From positions 1 through 54,351 of the IMG/VR virus record IMGVR_UViG_3300042455_003388: 54,351 nucleotides of DNA; one strand, written 5' to 3'. The notes under the pieces are model-generated. The model saw only the letters and a program-made list of their open reading frames with translations, was not told the origin of the DNA and ran no database searches. Each line of letters begins with the position of its first letter. Positions within the stretch are counted from its first letter, which is position 1. Source of the DNA: a virus. The translations under genes were made by a program, and so were the position numbers. Shown one piece after another: positions 23,858 through 33,021 of this stretch.

Positions 23858-24577
23858 TTAACCACCTGGCTTGGTGTACTTTTTCTGATTTTTTGTTGCC
23901 TTGTCTGCGCTTATATTGTGTTCTGTTAAACCTTTTTTCTTATCTATATAATCATTCCATATTGCTGCTAAACCTTTACCAGCAATGTCTTTTGATACAT
24001 AATACGGTATCTTTTCCCAGTCTTCAAGTTCAATAAGTACAGCACTTTTGATGTTATCAACAATGTAATTTCTTACTGCCCATTGATAACCTATTGTTGC
24101 CTTTTCGTTAAATAACGTATATACAAAATACCAATTTGTTAAATATTGCCAAAGGCGATTAACTGCACCTATTTGATCTTTATCAATAGCCTTTTCTGCA
24201 GCATATATATCATTTTTAAACACCTGGAAGAAATTCTCTAAAACTTCAACTCTTGTGAATTCTGGAAGCAGATTTAAATTTAAACCTTGGACAATTACAT
24301 TACCTTTTTCTGAGACGTATTGTCCATGGACTAATACTAAAGGACGTTTGTCATAGTAGTCAAGTTCTTTCTTGGTTATCGGGTCATACATCCAAGTATA
24401 AATTCGACCGGGTAAAAAGAAGTCAAATTTTCGGGCATGGAAGCGTTCGGTTGTTTCCAGGAACCCGGTATCTTCAAACGGTTTAACTGCATACTTTTGA
24501 TAAAAGTAATTAAATGTTTCAGTTCTTCTTTTTCCTTTTGCCTTCTCTTCTTTATAAGCTTCCAATGGACTTTTCAT
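23858..24577 (-). CDS. conserved hypothetical structural-region protein
   Basis: 239 residues. The recognisable core is KFDFFLPGRIYTWMYDPITKKELDYYDKRPLVLVHG then VQGLNLNLLPEF, an arrangement I associate with an uncharacterised protein family in T4-like and jumbo phages that lies near head-completion genes. The C-terminal part is helical with a Lys-rich tail. It overlaps the gp4 gene by 4 bases (ATGA), so the two are co-translated, and it precedes the portal gene. It could be a virion or assembly protein; no specific role is claimed. Confidence 0.6.
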   Translation of the reverse strand: MKSPLEAYKEEKAKGKRRTETFNYFYQKYAVKPFEDTGFLETTERFHARKFDFFLPGRIYTWMYDPITKKELDYYDKRPLVLVHGQYVSEKGNVIVQGLNLNLLPEFTRVEVLENFFQVFKNDIYAAEKAIDKDQIGAVNRLWQYLTNWYFVYTLFNEKATIGYQWAVRNYIVDNIKSAVLIELEDWEKIPYYVSKDIAGKGLAAIWNDYIDKKKGLTEHNISADKATKNQKKYTKPGG

Positions 24578-25080
24578 ACGCCTTTATTGTACAGAAATTT
24601 TTCAGTGATAACAACAAAAACGTAACCCATTTTTCGGGCATATTCTTTTGCTGCATCAAATTTGGATTTATTAATAATCCATTTTTTCAGTTGCTCATTG
24701 TGAGCAGTAATTTGGTTTATTGATGGCTTTTGCCCGTTAAGAACAGGTTTCTGTAAAACTGATTCGGGCTTCACTTCAACTATATAGTCGACGGTAACAT
24801 CTTCAGATTTTTTAACTCGCATAAAAAAATCTACATAATACAAATGCCCCGGATGCTCCGGTTTATCAAATGGGGTTCGGTATGGAATGCCAATTGGCTC
24901 GGATGCCCAGCATACAATATCAGGTGATAAGTCACAATAGCAACAAAAACGTTGCTCCCACGAAGACCTGAAAATTATCTTCGTGGGATCACCTATATAT
25001 TTTTCAGAATTGATTAATTTGTAGTATCCTTGTTTGTAGCCTGATTTTAAAGTTGGTTTATTTTCTTTAATTTTGCTCAT
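24574..25080 (-). CDS. 4: head completion nuclease-like protein gp4
   Basis: 168 residues (T4 gp4: 150). The segment Y-I-G-D-P-T-K-I-I-F-R-S-S-W-E and the following ...DIVCWASEPIGIPYRTPFDK, then YYVDFFMRV...YIVEVKPES carry the Glu / Asp / E-x-K set of a PD-(D/E)xK nuclease fold (S-W-E-x-R-F, Y-V-D-F, V-E-V-K). T4 gp4 is required for head completion before tail joining. It is downstream of gp55. Confidence 0.88.
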   Translation of the reverse strand: MSKIKENKPTLKSGYKQGYYKLINSEKYIGDPTKIIFRSSWEQRFCCYCDLSPDIVCWASEPIGIPYRTPFDKPEHPGHLYYVDFFMRVKKSEDVTVDYIVEVKPESVLQKPVLNGQKPSINQITAHNEQLKKWIINKSKFDAAKEYARKMGYVFVVITEKFLYNKGV

Positions 25081-25086
25081 ACATAT

Positions 25087-25431
25087 CTACAAGTTATATA
25101 AATTTTCGTGGTCTAAAGATACTTTTGTAAGTGTTGAATTTGGATATAATTTTTTCCAACCTTTGCCGAAACCGTTTTTAATCATTTGTGTATAGTAAGC
25201 AAAAACATTTTTCGATTTTTCAGGGTTGTAACCTTTCCAGTATTTAACAATGTCCATCATAGCAAACGCAATACAATCCTCTCGGTCTTCTTCGTATTTG
25301 TACTTTAATTTTTTTGATGCGCCTTCAGCCATTGCTCGTAACATCTTAACAGCCTTCGTGGTTAATTCTCCTTTTTCTTTAGATAATGCGATTTCTTTTC
25401 TGAGTTCTTCAGCGTTTACATAATGTGCCAT
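25087..25431 (-). CDS. 55: late sigma factor gp55
   Basis: 114 residues from the ATG at 25431 (MAHYVNAEELRKEIALSKEK). An upstream ATG at 25470 would overlap the preceding ORF. It matches the sigma region 2-like core of T4 gp55 (185 residues): YVNxxEL at the start, MLRAMAEGASKKLKYKYEEDREDCIAFAMMDIVKYWKGYNPEKSKNVFAYYTQMIKNGF. T4's longer C-terminal part is missing, as in some short relatives. Role: directs host RNA polymerase to late promoters together with the clamp gp45, also encoded here. The recurrent TGATATATACTAAA motif would be its candidate target. Confidence 0.82.
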   Translation of the reverse strand: MAHYVNAEELRKEIALSKEKGELTTKAVKMLRAMAEGASKKLKYKYEEDREDCIAFAMMDIVKYWKGYNPEKSKNVFAYYTQMIKNGFGKGWKKLYPNSTLTKVSLDHENLYNL

Positions 25432-25441
25432 GTTTTTAGAT

Positions 25442-25870
25442 TTATCCTGGTCCAACAATATTGTTTTCATTTTTTAAAGCATTGATATATGCCTGTAATT
25501 CAGATATGCATATAGTTATAGAGTCAAAAGACAAATTGGTTTCAGTTTTTAAGTGTGATTCTAAGCCTTTTAATTCATCGTATATGGTTCCAACTTTTGA
25601 AATTACCATATCTATTAGTTTGTTAAATTTCTCTGGAACGTTTTCCTTTGTCTTAACTTTATTCTTTAAATCGTCTTCTGAATTATAAACGCCCCACTCG
25701 TTAATCTCTAACTTTTTTTTTAACGATTCTTTGATACTAATATTAGCACCATCACTTTGAGCGGCTAACTTTATATCTTCCTTTTTAGAAGAAATTTCTG
25801 CCTTCTTTATAATTTTAACATCATTACAGTTTGCAATTGCAGTGGTACCATTTTCAAAACGAATAACCAC
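25442..25870 (-). CDS. C-terminal part of frameshifted structural gene
   Basis: A 142-codon frame beginning formally at GTG 25870, but open and coherent upstream through the A9 run (…KKKGIVIGSNDADNSVV…). It starts with the end of a small β-barrel (VIRFENGTTAIANCNDVKII) and continues as a charged helical region to about residue 130. There is no ATG and no Shine-Dalgarno sequence at the start, and the β-barrel needs the last ~10 residues of the upstream frame. I therefore interpret it as the -1 extension of 25900-28263, giving a protein of about 940 residues. Independent translation from GTG is the alternative. Confidence 0.6.
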   Translation of the reverse strand: MVIRFENGTTAIANCNDVKIIKKAEISSKKEDIKLAAQSDGANISIKESLKKKLEINEWGVYNSEDDLKNKVKTKENVPEKFNKLIDMVISKVGTIYDELKGLESHLKTETNLSFDSITICISELQAYINALKNENNIVGPG

Positions 25871-25899
25871 ACTGTTGTCAGCATCATTGCTACCTATTA

Positions 25900-25915
25900 C
25901 TATACCTTTTTTTTT
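25900..25915 (-). other. candidate -1 programmed frameshift site A AAA AAG in an A9 run
   Basis: Minus strand in the upstream frame: CTA AAA AAA AAG GTA TAG. A AAA AAG is the classic bacterial -1 slippery heptamer (as in E. coli dnaX) and is followed by a stop codon 3 bases later. A -1 slip gives KKKGIVIGSNDADNS, in frame with the downstream ORF. In the -1 frame a TGA lies 7 bases before the A run, so the extension can only be reached by slippage (or by its GTG). Confidence 0.6.
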
Positions 25916-28263
25916 AGGTATTCAACGGTATCTCCAGTACCAGCACTTTCTTGCAATTGAGTGAATTTTTTGTAGTCTCTGTTAACCTTTGAATATTCCT
26001 CTTTTACCTTTTCAATTTCTTCATTGATAATTGAAATTAAGTCTTGAACTTCTTCAGATTCAACAAGGTCCTCATCTTGAATACTAATCAATTGAGTCTT
26101 TTTTGCTTGGAGTTTGTTAATAATGTTTGTTAGTTCAGCTCTACGCTCTTCAAACATTTTAACGTATTTTGATTCCTCAGACAACATATCGGTAAATGTA
26201 TGGCCAAGGTCATAATTTGTAAATTCCATTACCATATGTTTTGCTTGTGTTGCATTACAGTTTGGATAGAAAATACTCTCTTTAACCAAAGAATCCTCAC
26301 GGTTAATAAAAATCTCATGGCCAAGTTTAAAGACATCCATTTTACGGTTTGTTGCAAAATTAGGAGTGATGGTTTTAATATAATCCATCTCAAAAATATT
26401 GTTCCAATTCTCAACAACTTTATTCACGACCGTGATGGTTTCTAAGTCACTACTATTGAAAATTCCGGATTTCAAATAAACCTGACGGAATTCATCAATA
26501 GTTACAGTGTTATCATTAATTTTTATAGTTACTCCGTTGTTATCAGATTCGTTAATAGTAACTTTTTGATTGCGGTTGTATATTGTAATTGTATTTTCTA
26601 AAATAGAAACGTTTGGTGCTGCTAGTATTGTTGACAATTCAACAAATTTTGCTGGCAATTTAGCGAATTCAGATTCGGTTAACGGTCTAACTTTGTTTCC
26701 TTCTTTGATAAACGCCTTTCCTCTAATAGCAAAAATTTCAGAGGTTTCATTAATAATAACCGGAGAATAAACTTTACTTACACTAACATCAGAAGAATCC
26801 GCTTTCATTTGGAAGCTTTTTTCTGATTCTAAAATAACATTATATAATTTACGCAAATTATTATCATATGTGAAACCATTAAGTTTTTCTAACAGTTTTG
26901 TTCTGTTTGATGCACTTCTGTGTGTTAAGTAGTTATCTAAATCTTGTTTAAGTGCGCTTAATATAAAACTACTGTTTCCGTTTTTAGATTCGTGTAATGT
27001 TTTATAAATTTGTATATCTTCAGCATATAATTTTGAGTTTGCCTCTAATATATTGATGTGCTCTTTTACTATATGATTCCAACTCAAACCTTTGATTTTT
27101 TCTAAAACAGGTTCGATTGCTATATACTCAGGAAGTGTTGTATAGTGTGTTAAAGATTCAATCAAATACATAGTACTTGGGTGTCTCATCAATTCTGATT
27201 CCTTTAATGACATAATTGCTCGTTTAACACCAAGATCCTTTACTGCATTGATACGAACTTCACCGTTAACAAAGTTGACAACTACTGATTCTTGTATTGT
27301 TGACAGTCTTTCTAATAAGTATCGAGAAACAGATAATTCAAATTTTTCAAATGCCTGTTTGTCTGTATCTAAATGATTATAATCGCTGTAAGCTTCGAGT
27401 ACTTCTTTACAGATTTCAATTGCTTCTAAAGATTTTGTAGATTCAATTAAACGCTCAACCCTAGATTTAAATTCCGTTTGTTTTGGTGATTTTACAAGTA
27501 CTTTAGTTTGAATAGTGGAAACATTTTCATTTACTTTTACATTTGTAGTTTCAGCAGACTCAATTGAATTATATAAATTCTTAACCGTTGGACGAACTGC
27601 TTGGAAATATGTCATATTACCGTTTGCATCTTCTTGGATTGCAGGTGCTTCATAAACACATTTTTCTAAATTCTCCAAAACCAATTGTTTATTGCTAGCT
27701 GTTTTATACACCAAATAGTTATAAATAAGAGATTCGGTTTCGGCAATAAATTCATACTCCCCAGCAGCTTCACACTCAGAAAGTGCTTTATAAACTTTAA
27801 TATCAGTTGCGTACTTTTCAGAATTTTCAGTTAAAACATTCAAGCATTGCTCAACAATAGCATAGCGTTTTAGCGGTGCTAGATTTTCAATTACAAAATT
27901 TATTGTTTGCCACTCTGGTTTTTCGCTGTAAGCAAAAACAGATTCTAACAAATATAAAGTATTTGGATCTTTTACTAATTCAGATTTCTTTAAAATATTT
28001 AAAGTATCTTTAACACCCAAGTTGTTTATATTTGAAATATAATTCTCAACAATAATAAAATCATTTACAGTAGGGTCAGGAAGTCCTCTAAGCTTTAATT
28101 TTACTGATTCAGTAATTTCCTTTTCAAATTTATCAGACATTTCTGCTGTTAAATTGAAATTATTGTAGGTATTATATTTTGCGAGTGCCTCATTACATAC
28201 CGCAATAACAGCAGATGATTTAGTTGAAGCTTTTAGTGTTTCGATACGTTTTTTGAAATTCAT
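25900..28263 (-). CDS. large structural protein with internal duplication, likely -1 frameshifted
   Basis: 787 residues before the stop. Two homologous halves are visible: MNFKKRIETLKASTKSSAVI (residues 1-20) with the following LLESVFAYSEKPEW... region, and TEFKSRVERLIESTKSLEAI (about 262-281) with LIESLTHYTTLPEY.... Each is mainly helical and about 220-230 residues. Residues ~500-680 are β-rich; 690-770 form a coiled coil. The last ten codons (GDTVEYLKKK) begin a β-barrel completed only in the -1 frame. A TATATATA motif upstream suggests late expression. No family is recognised; the size, promoter and position near gp55/gp4/portal suggest a virion or head-core protein. Confidence 0.7.
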   Translation of the reverse strand: MNFKKRIETLKASTKSSAVIAVCNEALAKYNTYNNFNLTAEMSDKFEKEITESVKLKLRGLPDPTVNDFIIVENYISNINNLGVKDTLNILKKSELVKDPNTLYLLESVFAYSEKPEWQTINFVIENLAPLKRYAIVEQCLNVLTENSEKYATDIKVYKALSECEAAGEYEFIAETESLIYNYLVYKTASNKQLVLENLEKCVYEAPAIQEDANGNMTYFQAVRPTVKNLYNSIESAETTNVKVNENVSTIQTKVLVKSPKQTEFKSRVERLIESTKSLEAIEICKEVLEAYSDYNHLDTDKQAFEKFELSVSRYLLERLSTIQESVVVNFVNGEVRINAVKDLGVKRAIMSLKESELMRHPSTMYLIESLTHYTTLPEYIAIEPVLEKIKGLSWNHIVKEHINILEANSKLYAEDIQIYKTLHESKNGNSSFILSALKQDLDNYLTHRSASNRTKLLEKLNGFTYDNNLRKLYNVILESEKSFQMKADSSDVSVSKVYSPVIINETSEIFAIRGKAFIKEGNKVRPLTESEFAKLPAKFVELSTILAAPNVSILENTITIYNRNQKVTINESDNNGVTIKINDNTVTIDEFRQVYLKSGIFNSSDLETITVVNKVVENWNNIFEMDYIKTITPNFATNRKMDVFKLGHEIFINREDSLVKESIFYPNCNATQAKHMVMEFTNYDLGHTFTDMLSEESKYVKMFEERRAELTNIINKLQAKKTQLISIQDEDLVESEEVQDLISIINEEIEKVKEEYSKVNRDYKKFTQLQESAGTGDTVEYLKKKV
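26830..28263 (-). repeat. tandem duplication within the 787-codon gene
   Basis: The segment encoding residues about 1-215 (28263 down to ~27620) and that encoding about 262-480 (27480 down to ~26830) encode recognisably similar sequences, sharing patterns such as FKxRIExL-STKS-AI-C-EAL-Y, LGVKxxxxxLKxSEL-xP-T-YLxES and ILxENSxxYAxDIxxYKxLxE. Confidence 0.65.
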
Positions 28264-28298
28264 TTCTTGAAATATTTTTTTATGTTTTAATTTCTATC

Positions 28299-28312
28299 TA
28301 TTATATATATTA
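28299..28312 (-). promoter_or_regulatory. candidate late-promoter motif TTAATATATATAATAG
   Basis: Minus strand TTAATATATATAATAG lies 36-49 bases before the ATG at 28263. It is a divergent member of the TATATA motif set. Confidence 0.3.
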
Positions 28313-28340
28313 AAGTTTTTTTCTCGAAAAATGGACATTG

Positions 28341-29900
28341 TTATTGTACATATAGTATTCCATTTGATGCGGAAAGTGTAAAATCATTATTATTTTTTGT
28401 TGTAGTGACATTGCTACTAACCTCAATTCGATTAAGTGCTTCACTAAACCCAACTATTGTACTGCCGAATGGGATTCCAATCCCGGTAACCCGTTGTCCA
28501 ACTAATGGATAAGTTTCTAATAATGTGGTTACAGTTGGATTTACATTTGTTATTAGATTATTTATCGTGGACGAATCTATGTCCCCGGTAAATTTTGCTA
28601 TATCACTTAAAACCAAATAATTAGATTCGTTGTTTGAATCTTCGATTTTCACTTCTAATTTTGTAATTGGCGATGGTGTAAACCCAGAACCACCATCAAC
28701 AATATTTGCTGAAAAAACAGAACCGCTGCTGATTGTTGCCTGAATTATCGGGGCAACAAATGTTGGTGGTATCGTTGGTGGTAATGGAAAAAGATTAACT
28801 TCAATTAAATCTGTTGATGTATATCCGTATCCTTGATCCAAGACAACAATTTTATCTACCGAACCGAGTGCATCAATAATTGCTCTGACCCGAGAGTCAC
28901 GGCCCGTTTCAGAAACTACTACCGACCGATGTCCTTCATTTGCTATTGGTGTTCCGTTTATATCAAAAAATGGTATTTTCCAGTCATAAGTTCCAACGTT
29001 GTTGAGATTACGAGCAATCAGTGTCCATTCAGTTTCCCCGACAAGGCGATAGTAAAGATTAACCCTACGGATTGGGCCGGTGTTCCCCCATGAGATTGGT
29101 AACTCTCCACTTGAAAAATATTTTTCATTTGGAACTGGAGAATTAAAAGTAAACCTTGGTTTATTATAATCTTCTGACGAGATATCAATTGTGTTGAAGC
29201 CGGCGATTCTTTTAGCATTACTAAATTCAGTTGTTCGATCTAATACCGGGAAGTAAGTTTCAACTTCAATATTGAATTTAAGTGTGGTTTTAGCATCAGC
29301 CTGATAAGTAAACTCAAATGTTTTTTCAAGTCCATAGTCTTCGGAAAAGCCTCCCTGGCATGGAATCCTAAACCCTTTGTATGTAACAGAAAAAACTTGA
29401 TTTTTATAAAACGTTTCAACTAATGCCTGTTCAATCTTAAATGCATCTAAATAGGTATCCGTTTCGATTGTTACCTCAAACGCCATATTAATGGGAATCG
29501 AATTTAAGAAGGCACTAAATGTTTGTAGTTCACCATTAACTTCTTTAACGTAATTCCCTCTGACAAAACGATGTGTCATTTTCCCAGTGTCAATTGTTTT
29601 GGATGTTAATGTTACAATCCCTCTTGGTATTACATCATAGTTTCCATCTGCAAAATTACCTGTAAATTCACCACAGTCAAATTTTGGATGAATACAGTCA
29701 TTCCAATTTAAAAAGTAGTCTTGGAGGAATCTTTCGTCCCCGCCCATATTATAGAAAAATGGAACATAGACAGTATCAATACTGTTATCGCCTAAGATAT
29801 TCTCGTAGAATATCTTGTCATTTAATAGATTAATGATTCCAACTATTACTGCTCGTGAGTGAACATCGTCGGTATTGTATTTGTGTAGAAACTCTCCCAT
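28341..29900 (-). CDS. 15: tail completion/sheath stabiliser, gp15-like, with Ig-like extension
   Basis: 519 residues. Residues 1-~230 follow the plan of T4 gp15 (272 residues): a first helix (AVIVGIINLLNDKIFY), a V-Y-V-P-F-F-Y segment, PRGIVTLTS, the IPINMAFEVTIETDTYLDAFKIEQALVETFYKNQ helix region, and the NIEVETYFPVLDRTTEF end that parallels the TFEVNGWMYPPVDD region of gp15. Residues ~245-320 look like a β-sandwich (LPISWGNTGPIRRVNLYYRLVGETEW...). The C-terminal 180 residues are a further β-rich, Ser/Thr/Asn-rich region. It starts 10 bases after gp46. TGATATATAATCC directly precedes the ATG, which leaves almost no leader. Gp15 caps the tail tube and locks the last sheath ring. Confidence 0.65.
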   Translation of the reverse strand: MGEFLHKYNTDDVHSRAVIVGIINLLNDKIFYENILGDNSIDTVYVPFFYNMGGDERFLQDYFLNWNDCIHPKFDCGEFTGNFADGNYDVIPRGIVTLTSKTIDTGKMTHRFVRGNYVKEVNGELQTFSAFLNSIPINMAFEVTIETDTYLDAFKIEQALVETFYKNQVFSVTYKGFRIPCQGGFSEDYGLEKTFEFTYQADAKTTLKFNIEVETYFPVLDRTTEFSNAKRIAGFNTIDISSEDYNKPRFTFNSPVPNEKYFSSGELPISWGNTGPIRRVNLYYRLVGETEWTLIARNLNNVGTYDWKIPFFDINGTPIANEGHRSVVVSETGRDSRVRAIIDALGSVDKIVVLDQGYGYTSTDLIEVNLFPLPPTIPPTFVAPIIQATISSGSVFSANIVDGGSGFTPSPITKLEVKIEDSNNESNYLVLSDIAKFTGDIDSSTINNLITNVNPTVTTLLETYPLVGQRVTGIGIPFGSTIVGFSEALNRIEVSSNVTTTKNNNDFTLSASNGILYVQ

Positions 29901-29910
29901 GGATTATATA

Positions 29911-31587
29911 TCACTCAATCTTTTCAACATCTAAATTGGAAAACCCATTGTTCTTTTGAACAACCACACGATAATCAAATATCTCAGTCGGTAGAGGACT
30001 GTGGTTAATAACAAATATATTTAGTTTTAATTCTCGACAAGTTTTATGTAGGACATTTAAGATATGGTAGATGCCATTCATATCAATTGAAGAAAATATC
30101 TCGTCCAAAAAGAAAAGGTTAATACCAGAGAACCTCATTTTCATAATTCGCATTAAAGCAATGAGCACAGCAAAGTCCATTTTTTTTCTTTCGCCAGTAG
30201 ATAATTGCTCAACTGCAATTTCATATCCTAAATGTTTAATGTCAACTGCAAATTCTTCATTAAATGTAACTCGGTATTCAAGTCCTAAAGCTGTTAGTAC
30301 CTTTTTGATTTCTGAATTTAGAAGTGGCAAGATTTTTTTAATTGCAATAAGTTTAATTCCTCTGTCGCCAAATATTTCATCAACCAATCCGTAAAAGTTA
30401 ATTCTTTTTGTTTCATTATCTTTCTTTTGGATTGCATCGTTTTTCCCACTTGTTGAGTTTTCAATAATATTTCTCAGTGCAACAGTTTGCTCATCGTTTC
30501 CATTTGATTCCGACAGTTGTTTCAATTCTTTATTTGAATTGCTAATTTGAAAGTTTGCTGCTGCAGTTTTGCCTTCAATTTCTTTTTTACTTTCTAATAG
30601 TTTTTTTCTTTTTTCACCTAATTCATTTAATTGTGTTGTTATATCAGCTAACTCTTCTTTAACCTCTTCGTTTTTCTCTAAATAGTTTTGTAACAACTCT
30701 TTGTGATAGTCGGTATCTAAATTGGTTTCACAAGTAGGACATTGACCTTTTTGTAACAATTTTATTTTTCCGTCTCTTGCTTTTGTTTCATAATTAATTG
30801 AAGTTTGGTTTTGATTTAAAGCGTCAATTGCATCTTTCAATTCAGATTCAGCCCCGGACAGTTTTTCCAAATGTGCTTCTGCATTTTGTATATATAATTC
30901 CAACTTTTCGATTTTTTCAATCAAGTGTTCTTTTTTCTCTTCTGCAGACTCGTTTAACTTTGTATTTAACAATTCCAATTCCAATGTTGAATTATCAATA
31001 GTTCTAATCAGAACATTGATTTCAGTTGTAAGTTCATCAACTGCATCTTTGATTTCCCTAATTTTATTTTTAACTTTTGACCGCATATGAGTGATAAGTT
31101 CAAGACCAAAGATTCGGTCAATGATGTTTCTTTTATCACTTGGACCCATATCCATAAAACTTTTAAAGTCGTTAATGGATAAGGAAATCATATTGTTAAA
31201 AATATAATAAGGAATGCCAAGTATCTCATCTTCCAAAAATGACTGAACATTTTTCTTCCCAGCTTGTTGATACTCAACGCCATTGACAGACAATTTGAAA
31301 AAGTTTGGAGCAACACCACGTTCAATTGTAATCTGCTCTAATCCATTTTTCTCTAACTCTATTTTAACATGGGCGTGCTTATTAAAACGGTTTGCAATAT
31401 GTGCTAACTTTTTATTATCAAGTCTGCCGTATAAACCAAATTTGATTGCATCTGATAAACTACTTTTACCAGCACCATTATCACCAAGAACAATATAAAA
31501 ATTACCTTGTTGTTCATCAAATTCAATGGTCTGCCATCTGTTTCCGTATGATGCAAAGTTTTTAAAACTTACTGAACGTATTTTCAT
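29911..31587 (-). CDS. 46: recombination endonuclease subunit gp46 (Rad50/SbcC-like)
   Basis: 558 residues (T4 gp46: 560). Walker A LGDNGAGKSSLSD (about residue 34), a central coiled coil with a zinc hook (GQCPTCETN, about residue 280), signature motif STGERKKMDF and Walker B INLFFLDEIFSSID. With gp47 it forms the nuclease complex that resects ends for recombination-dependent replication. The 47-46 order with one small gene between is close to T4. Confidence 0.95.
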   Translation of the reverse strand: MKIRSVSFKNFASYGNRWQTIEFDEQQGNFYIVLGDNGAGKSSLSDAIKFGLYGRLDNKKLAHIANRFNKHAHVKIELEKNGLEQITIERGVAPNFFKLSVNGVEYQQAGKKNVQSFLEDEILGIPYYIFNNMISLSINDFKSFMDMGPSDKRNIIDRIFGLELITHMRSKVKNKIREIKDAVDELTTEINVLIRTIDNSTLELELLNTKLNESAEEKKEHLIEKIEKLELYIQNAEAHLEKLSGAESELKDAIDALNQNQTSINYETKARDGKIKLLQKGQCPTCETNLDTDYHKELLQNYLEKNEEVKEELADITTQLNELGEKRKKLLESKKEIEGKTAAANFQISNSNKELKQLSESNGNDEQTVALRNIIENSTSGKNDAIQKKDNETKRINFYGLVDEIFGDRGIKLIAIKKILPLLNSEIKKVLTALGLEYRVTFNEEFAVDIKHLGYEIAVEQLSTGERKKMDFAVLIALMRIMKMRFSGINLFFLDEIFSSIDMNGIYHILNVLHKTCRELKLNIFVINHSPLPTEIFDYRVVVQKNNGFSNLDVEKIE

Positions 31588-31892
31588 TATTTTATAAAAT
31601 TAATATGGTCTAATGATTTAATCATTTTGTGAAACTCTTTAATAATAGCCCCACCTTTTCTTGGATTTCCTTTGTCCGTTAATAACGGAGTCAACCCCAT
31701 ACATTCTGGATTATTAGTATTGCCCCAAGCCACATAATGTGTTTTATTTATCTTCACAGGTTCTTTCAGTAAAATTAAATATCGACCATCTTCGTGTTTA
31801 TAACTCATTAGTTTTAAATAATCAGTAATACATTTTATGTATTTTTCACCAGTCAACCAATCAGGTTCGTAAGTAGGTTTTGTAAAGTACAT
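31587..31892 (-). CDS. hypothetical protein between gp47 and gp46
   Basis: 101 residues, with no recognised domain. Aromatic N-terminus (MYFTKPTYEPDW), a strand-rich middle (YLILLKEPVKINKTHYVAWG) and a C-terminal helix. Its stop shares a base with the gp46 start and it begins 11 bases after gp47, so it is co-expressed with the recombination complex. Function unknown. Confidence 0.6.
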   Translation of the reverse strand: MYFTKPTYEPDWLTGEKYIKCITDYLKLMSYKHEDGRYLILLKEPVKINKTHYVAWGNTNNPECMGLTPLLTDKGNPRKGGAIIKEFHKMIKSLDHINFIK

Positions 31893-31902
31893 AATAATAA
31901 AT

Positions 31903-33021
31903 TTAGTTAATTATCATTTCATTATTTTTTTCCATATCTCGAAGTGTCTCGTGATAGATACCAGTACTTGTTTTTATCAAACGTTCTTTAATACTAGATG
32001 TATATGCTAATTCATTAACATAAGTTTCAATTAATTTAACAATCGAAATTGAGTCAGGATTTTCAATATCCCCTTCTATATCGTCCTCAACCTTTTCACC
32101 TTCTTCTTCGGTAATAATAACGTGATTGATTTTTCGATACCCAGACAGTTTATCCATAAAGACTGCAAATGGAAATTTCAGTGACCATTGCGGTGTCATA
32201 TGAATATCCACAAAGTTATTGGCAAATAGACGTTGGATTGTTTCAATGTTTTGCTCGAGCAACCATTCAAGGCGATACCGCAAAAATTTAGGTGACCGAG
32301 TATTCTCCCAAGAAGTTTCTTCTAATGTTTCCAAATCAACTCGCCAAACAGATTTAATATTGCCTGCATCCGAACGGGTCAGCTGATAAGGCGAACCAAC
32401 CATTCTAATGTTTTTATATTTTTGTGTATAGTGAATATGGCCGGAGTAGACTTGTGTATAATTGTTGAATACTTCTGCTTCATTTCCTTCTTCAACTTTA
32501 ACATTTCTACTGAATGAAACACCCCGGACATCGGTGTGGCAAAAAAGTAAATCAGCTTTGTTTTTTGGATTTTGGACAAATTCTCTAAGTTCATCTTCCT
32601 CTTCAACCCACGGCAAAAACATCCCTGTAGATTTTCCAAAATTAACAAGCTGCGGGTTTTCAAAAACTGTTACATTTTTTGTATGTTTAAAAAGCTTCAT
32701 TGAGTTTATCTCATTTGTATGCTTCATAAAAATATCGTGGTTGCCGATAATAATATAAACCGGCAAAATATCCGCAAGTGCTTCGATAATCTCTTGGCCT
32801 TTATTCATAATATACAAATTAATAGACTGTCGAGAATCAAATGTATCGCCGCAGTGAATTAGAATATCACCGGGTTTGTGTTCGGATTTAATTAGTGGAA
32901 TTAAAAAATTGTGAAAATAGTCATCAATTATTTCCATCCATTCTTTAGAATTATTTCTGACACCAAAATGTGTATCTGAAATAATCCAAGCTCTGGTTGC
33001 GGGAACATTTAAAGTAGTCAT
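31903..33021 (-). CDS. 47: recombination endonuclease subunit gp47 (Mre11/SbcD-like)
   Basis: 372 residues (T4 gp47: 339). Metallophosphatase motifs in order: WIISDTHFGVR (about residue 12), ILIHCGDTFDSR, IIGNHDIFMK, CHTDV, and VYSGHIHYTQ with GSPYQL. The C-terminal ~120 residues include an acidic loop (EEEGEKVEDDIEGDIENPD). Partner of gp46. Its stop touches the start of the preceding gene by one base, indicating tight operon packing. Confidence 0.95.
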   Translation of the reverse strand: MTTLNVPATRAWIISDTHFGVRNNSKEWMEIIDDYFHNFLIPLIKSEHKPGDILIHCGDTFDSRQSINLYIMNKGQEIIEALADILPVYIIIGNHDIFMKHTNEINSMKLFKHTKNVTVFENPQLVNFGKSTGMFLPWVEEEDELREFVQNPKNKADLLFCHTDVRGVSFSRNVKVEEGNEAEVFNNYTQVYSGHIHYTQKYKNIRMVGSPYQLTRSDAGNIKSVWRVDLETLEETSWENTRSPKFLRYRLEWLLEQNIETIQRLFANNFVDIHMTPQWSLKFPFAVFMDKLSGYRKINHVIITEEEGEKVEDDIEGDIENPDSISIVKLIETYVNELAYTSSIKERLIKTSTGIYHETLRDMEKNNEMIIN

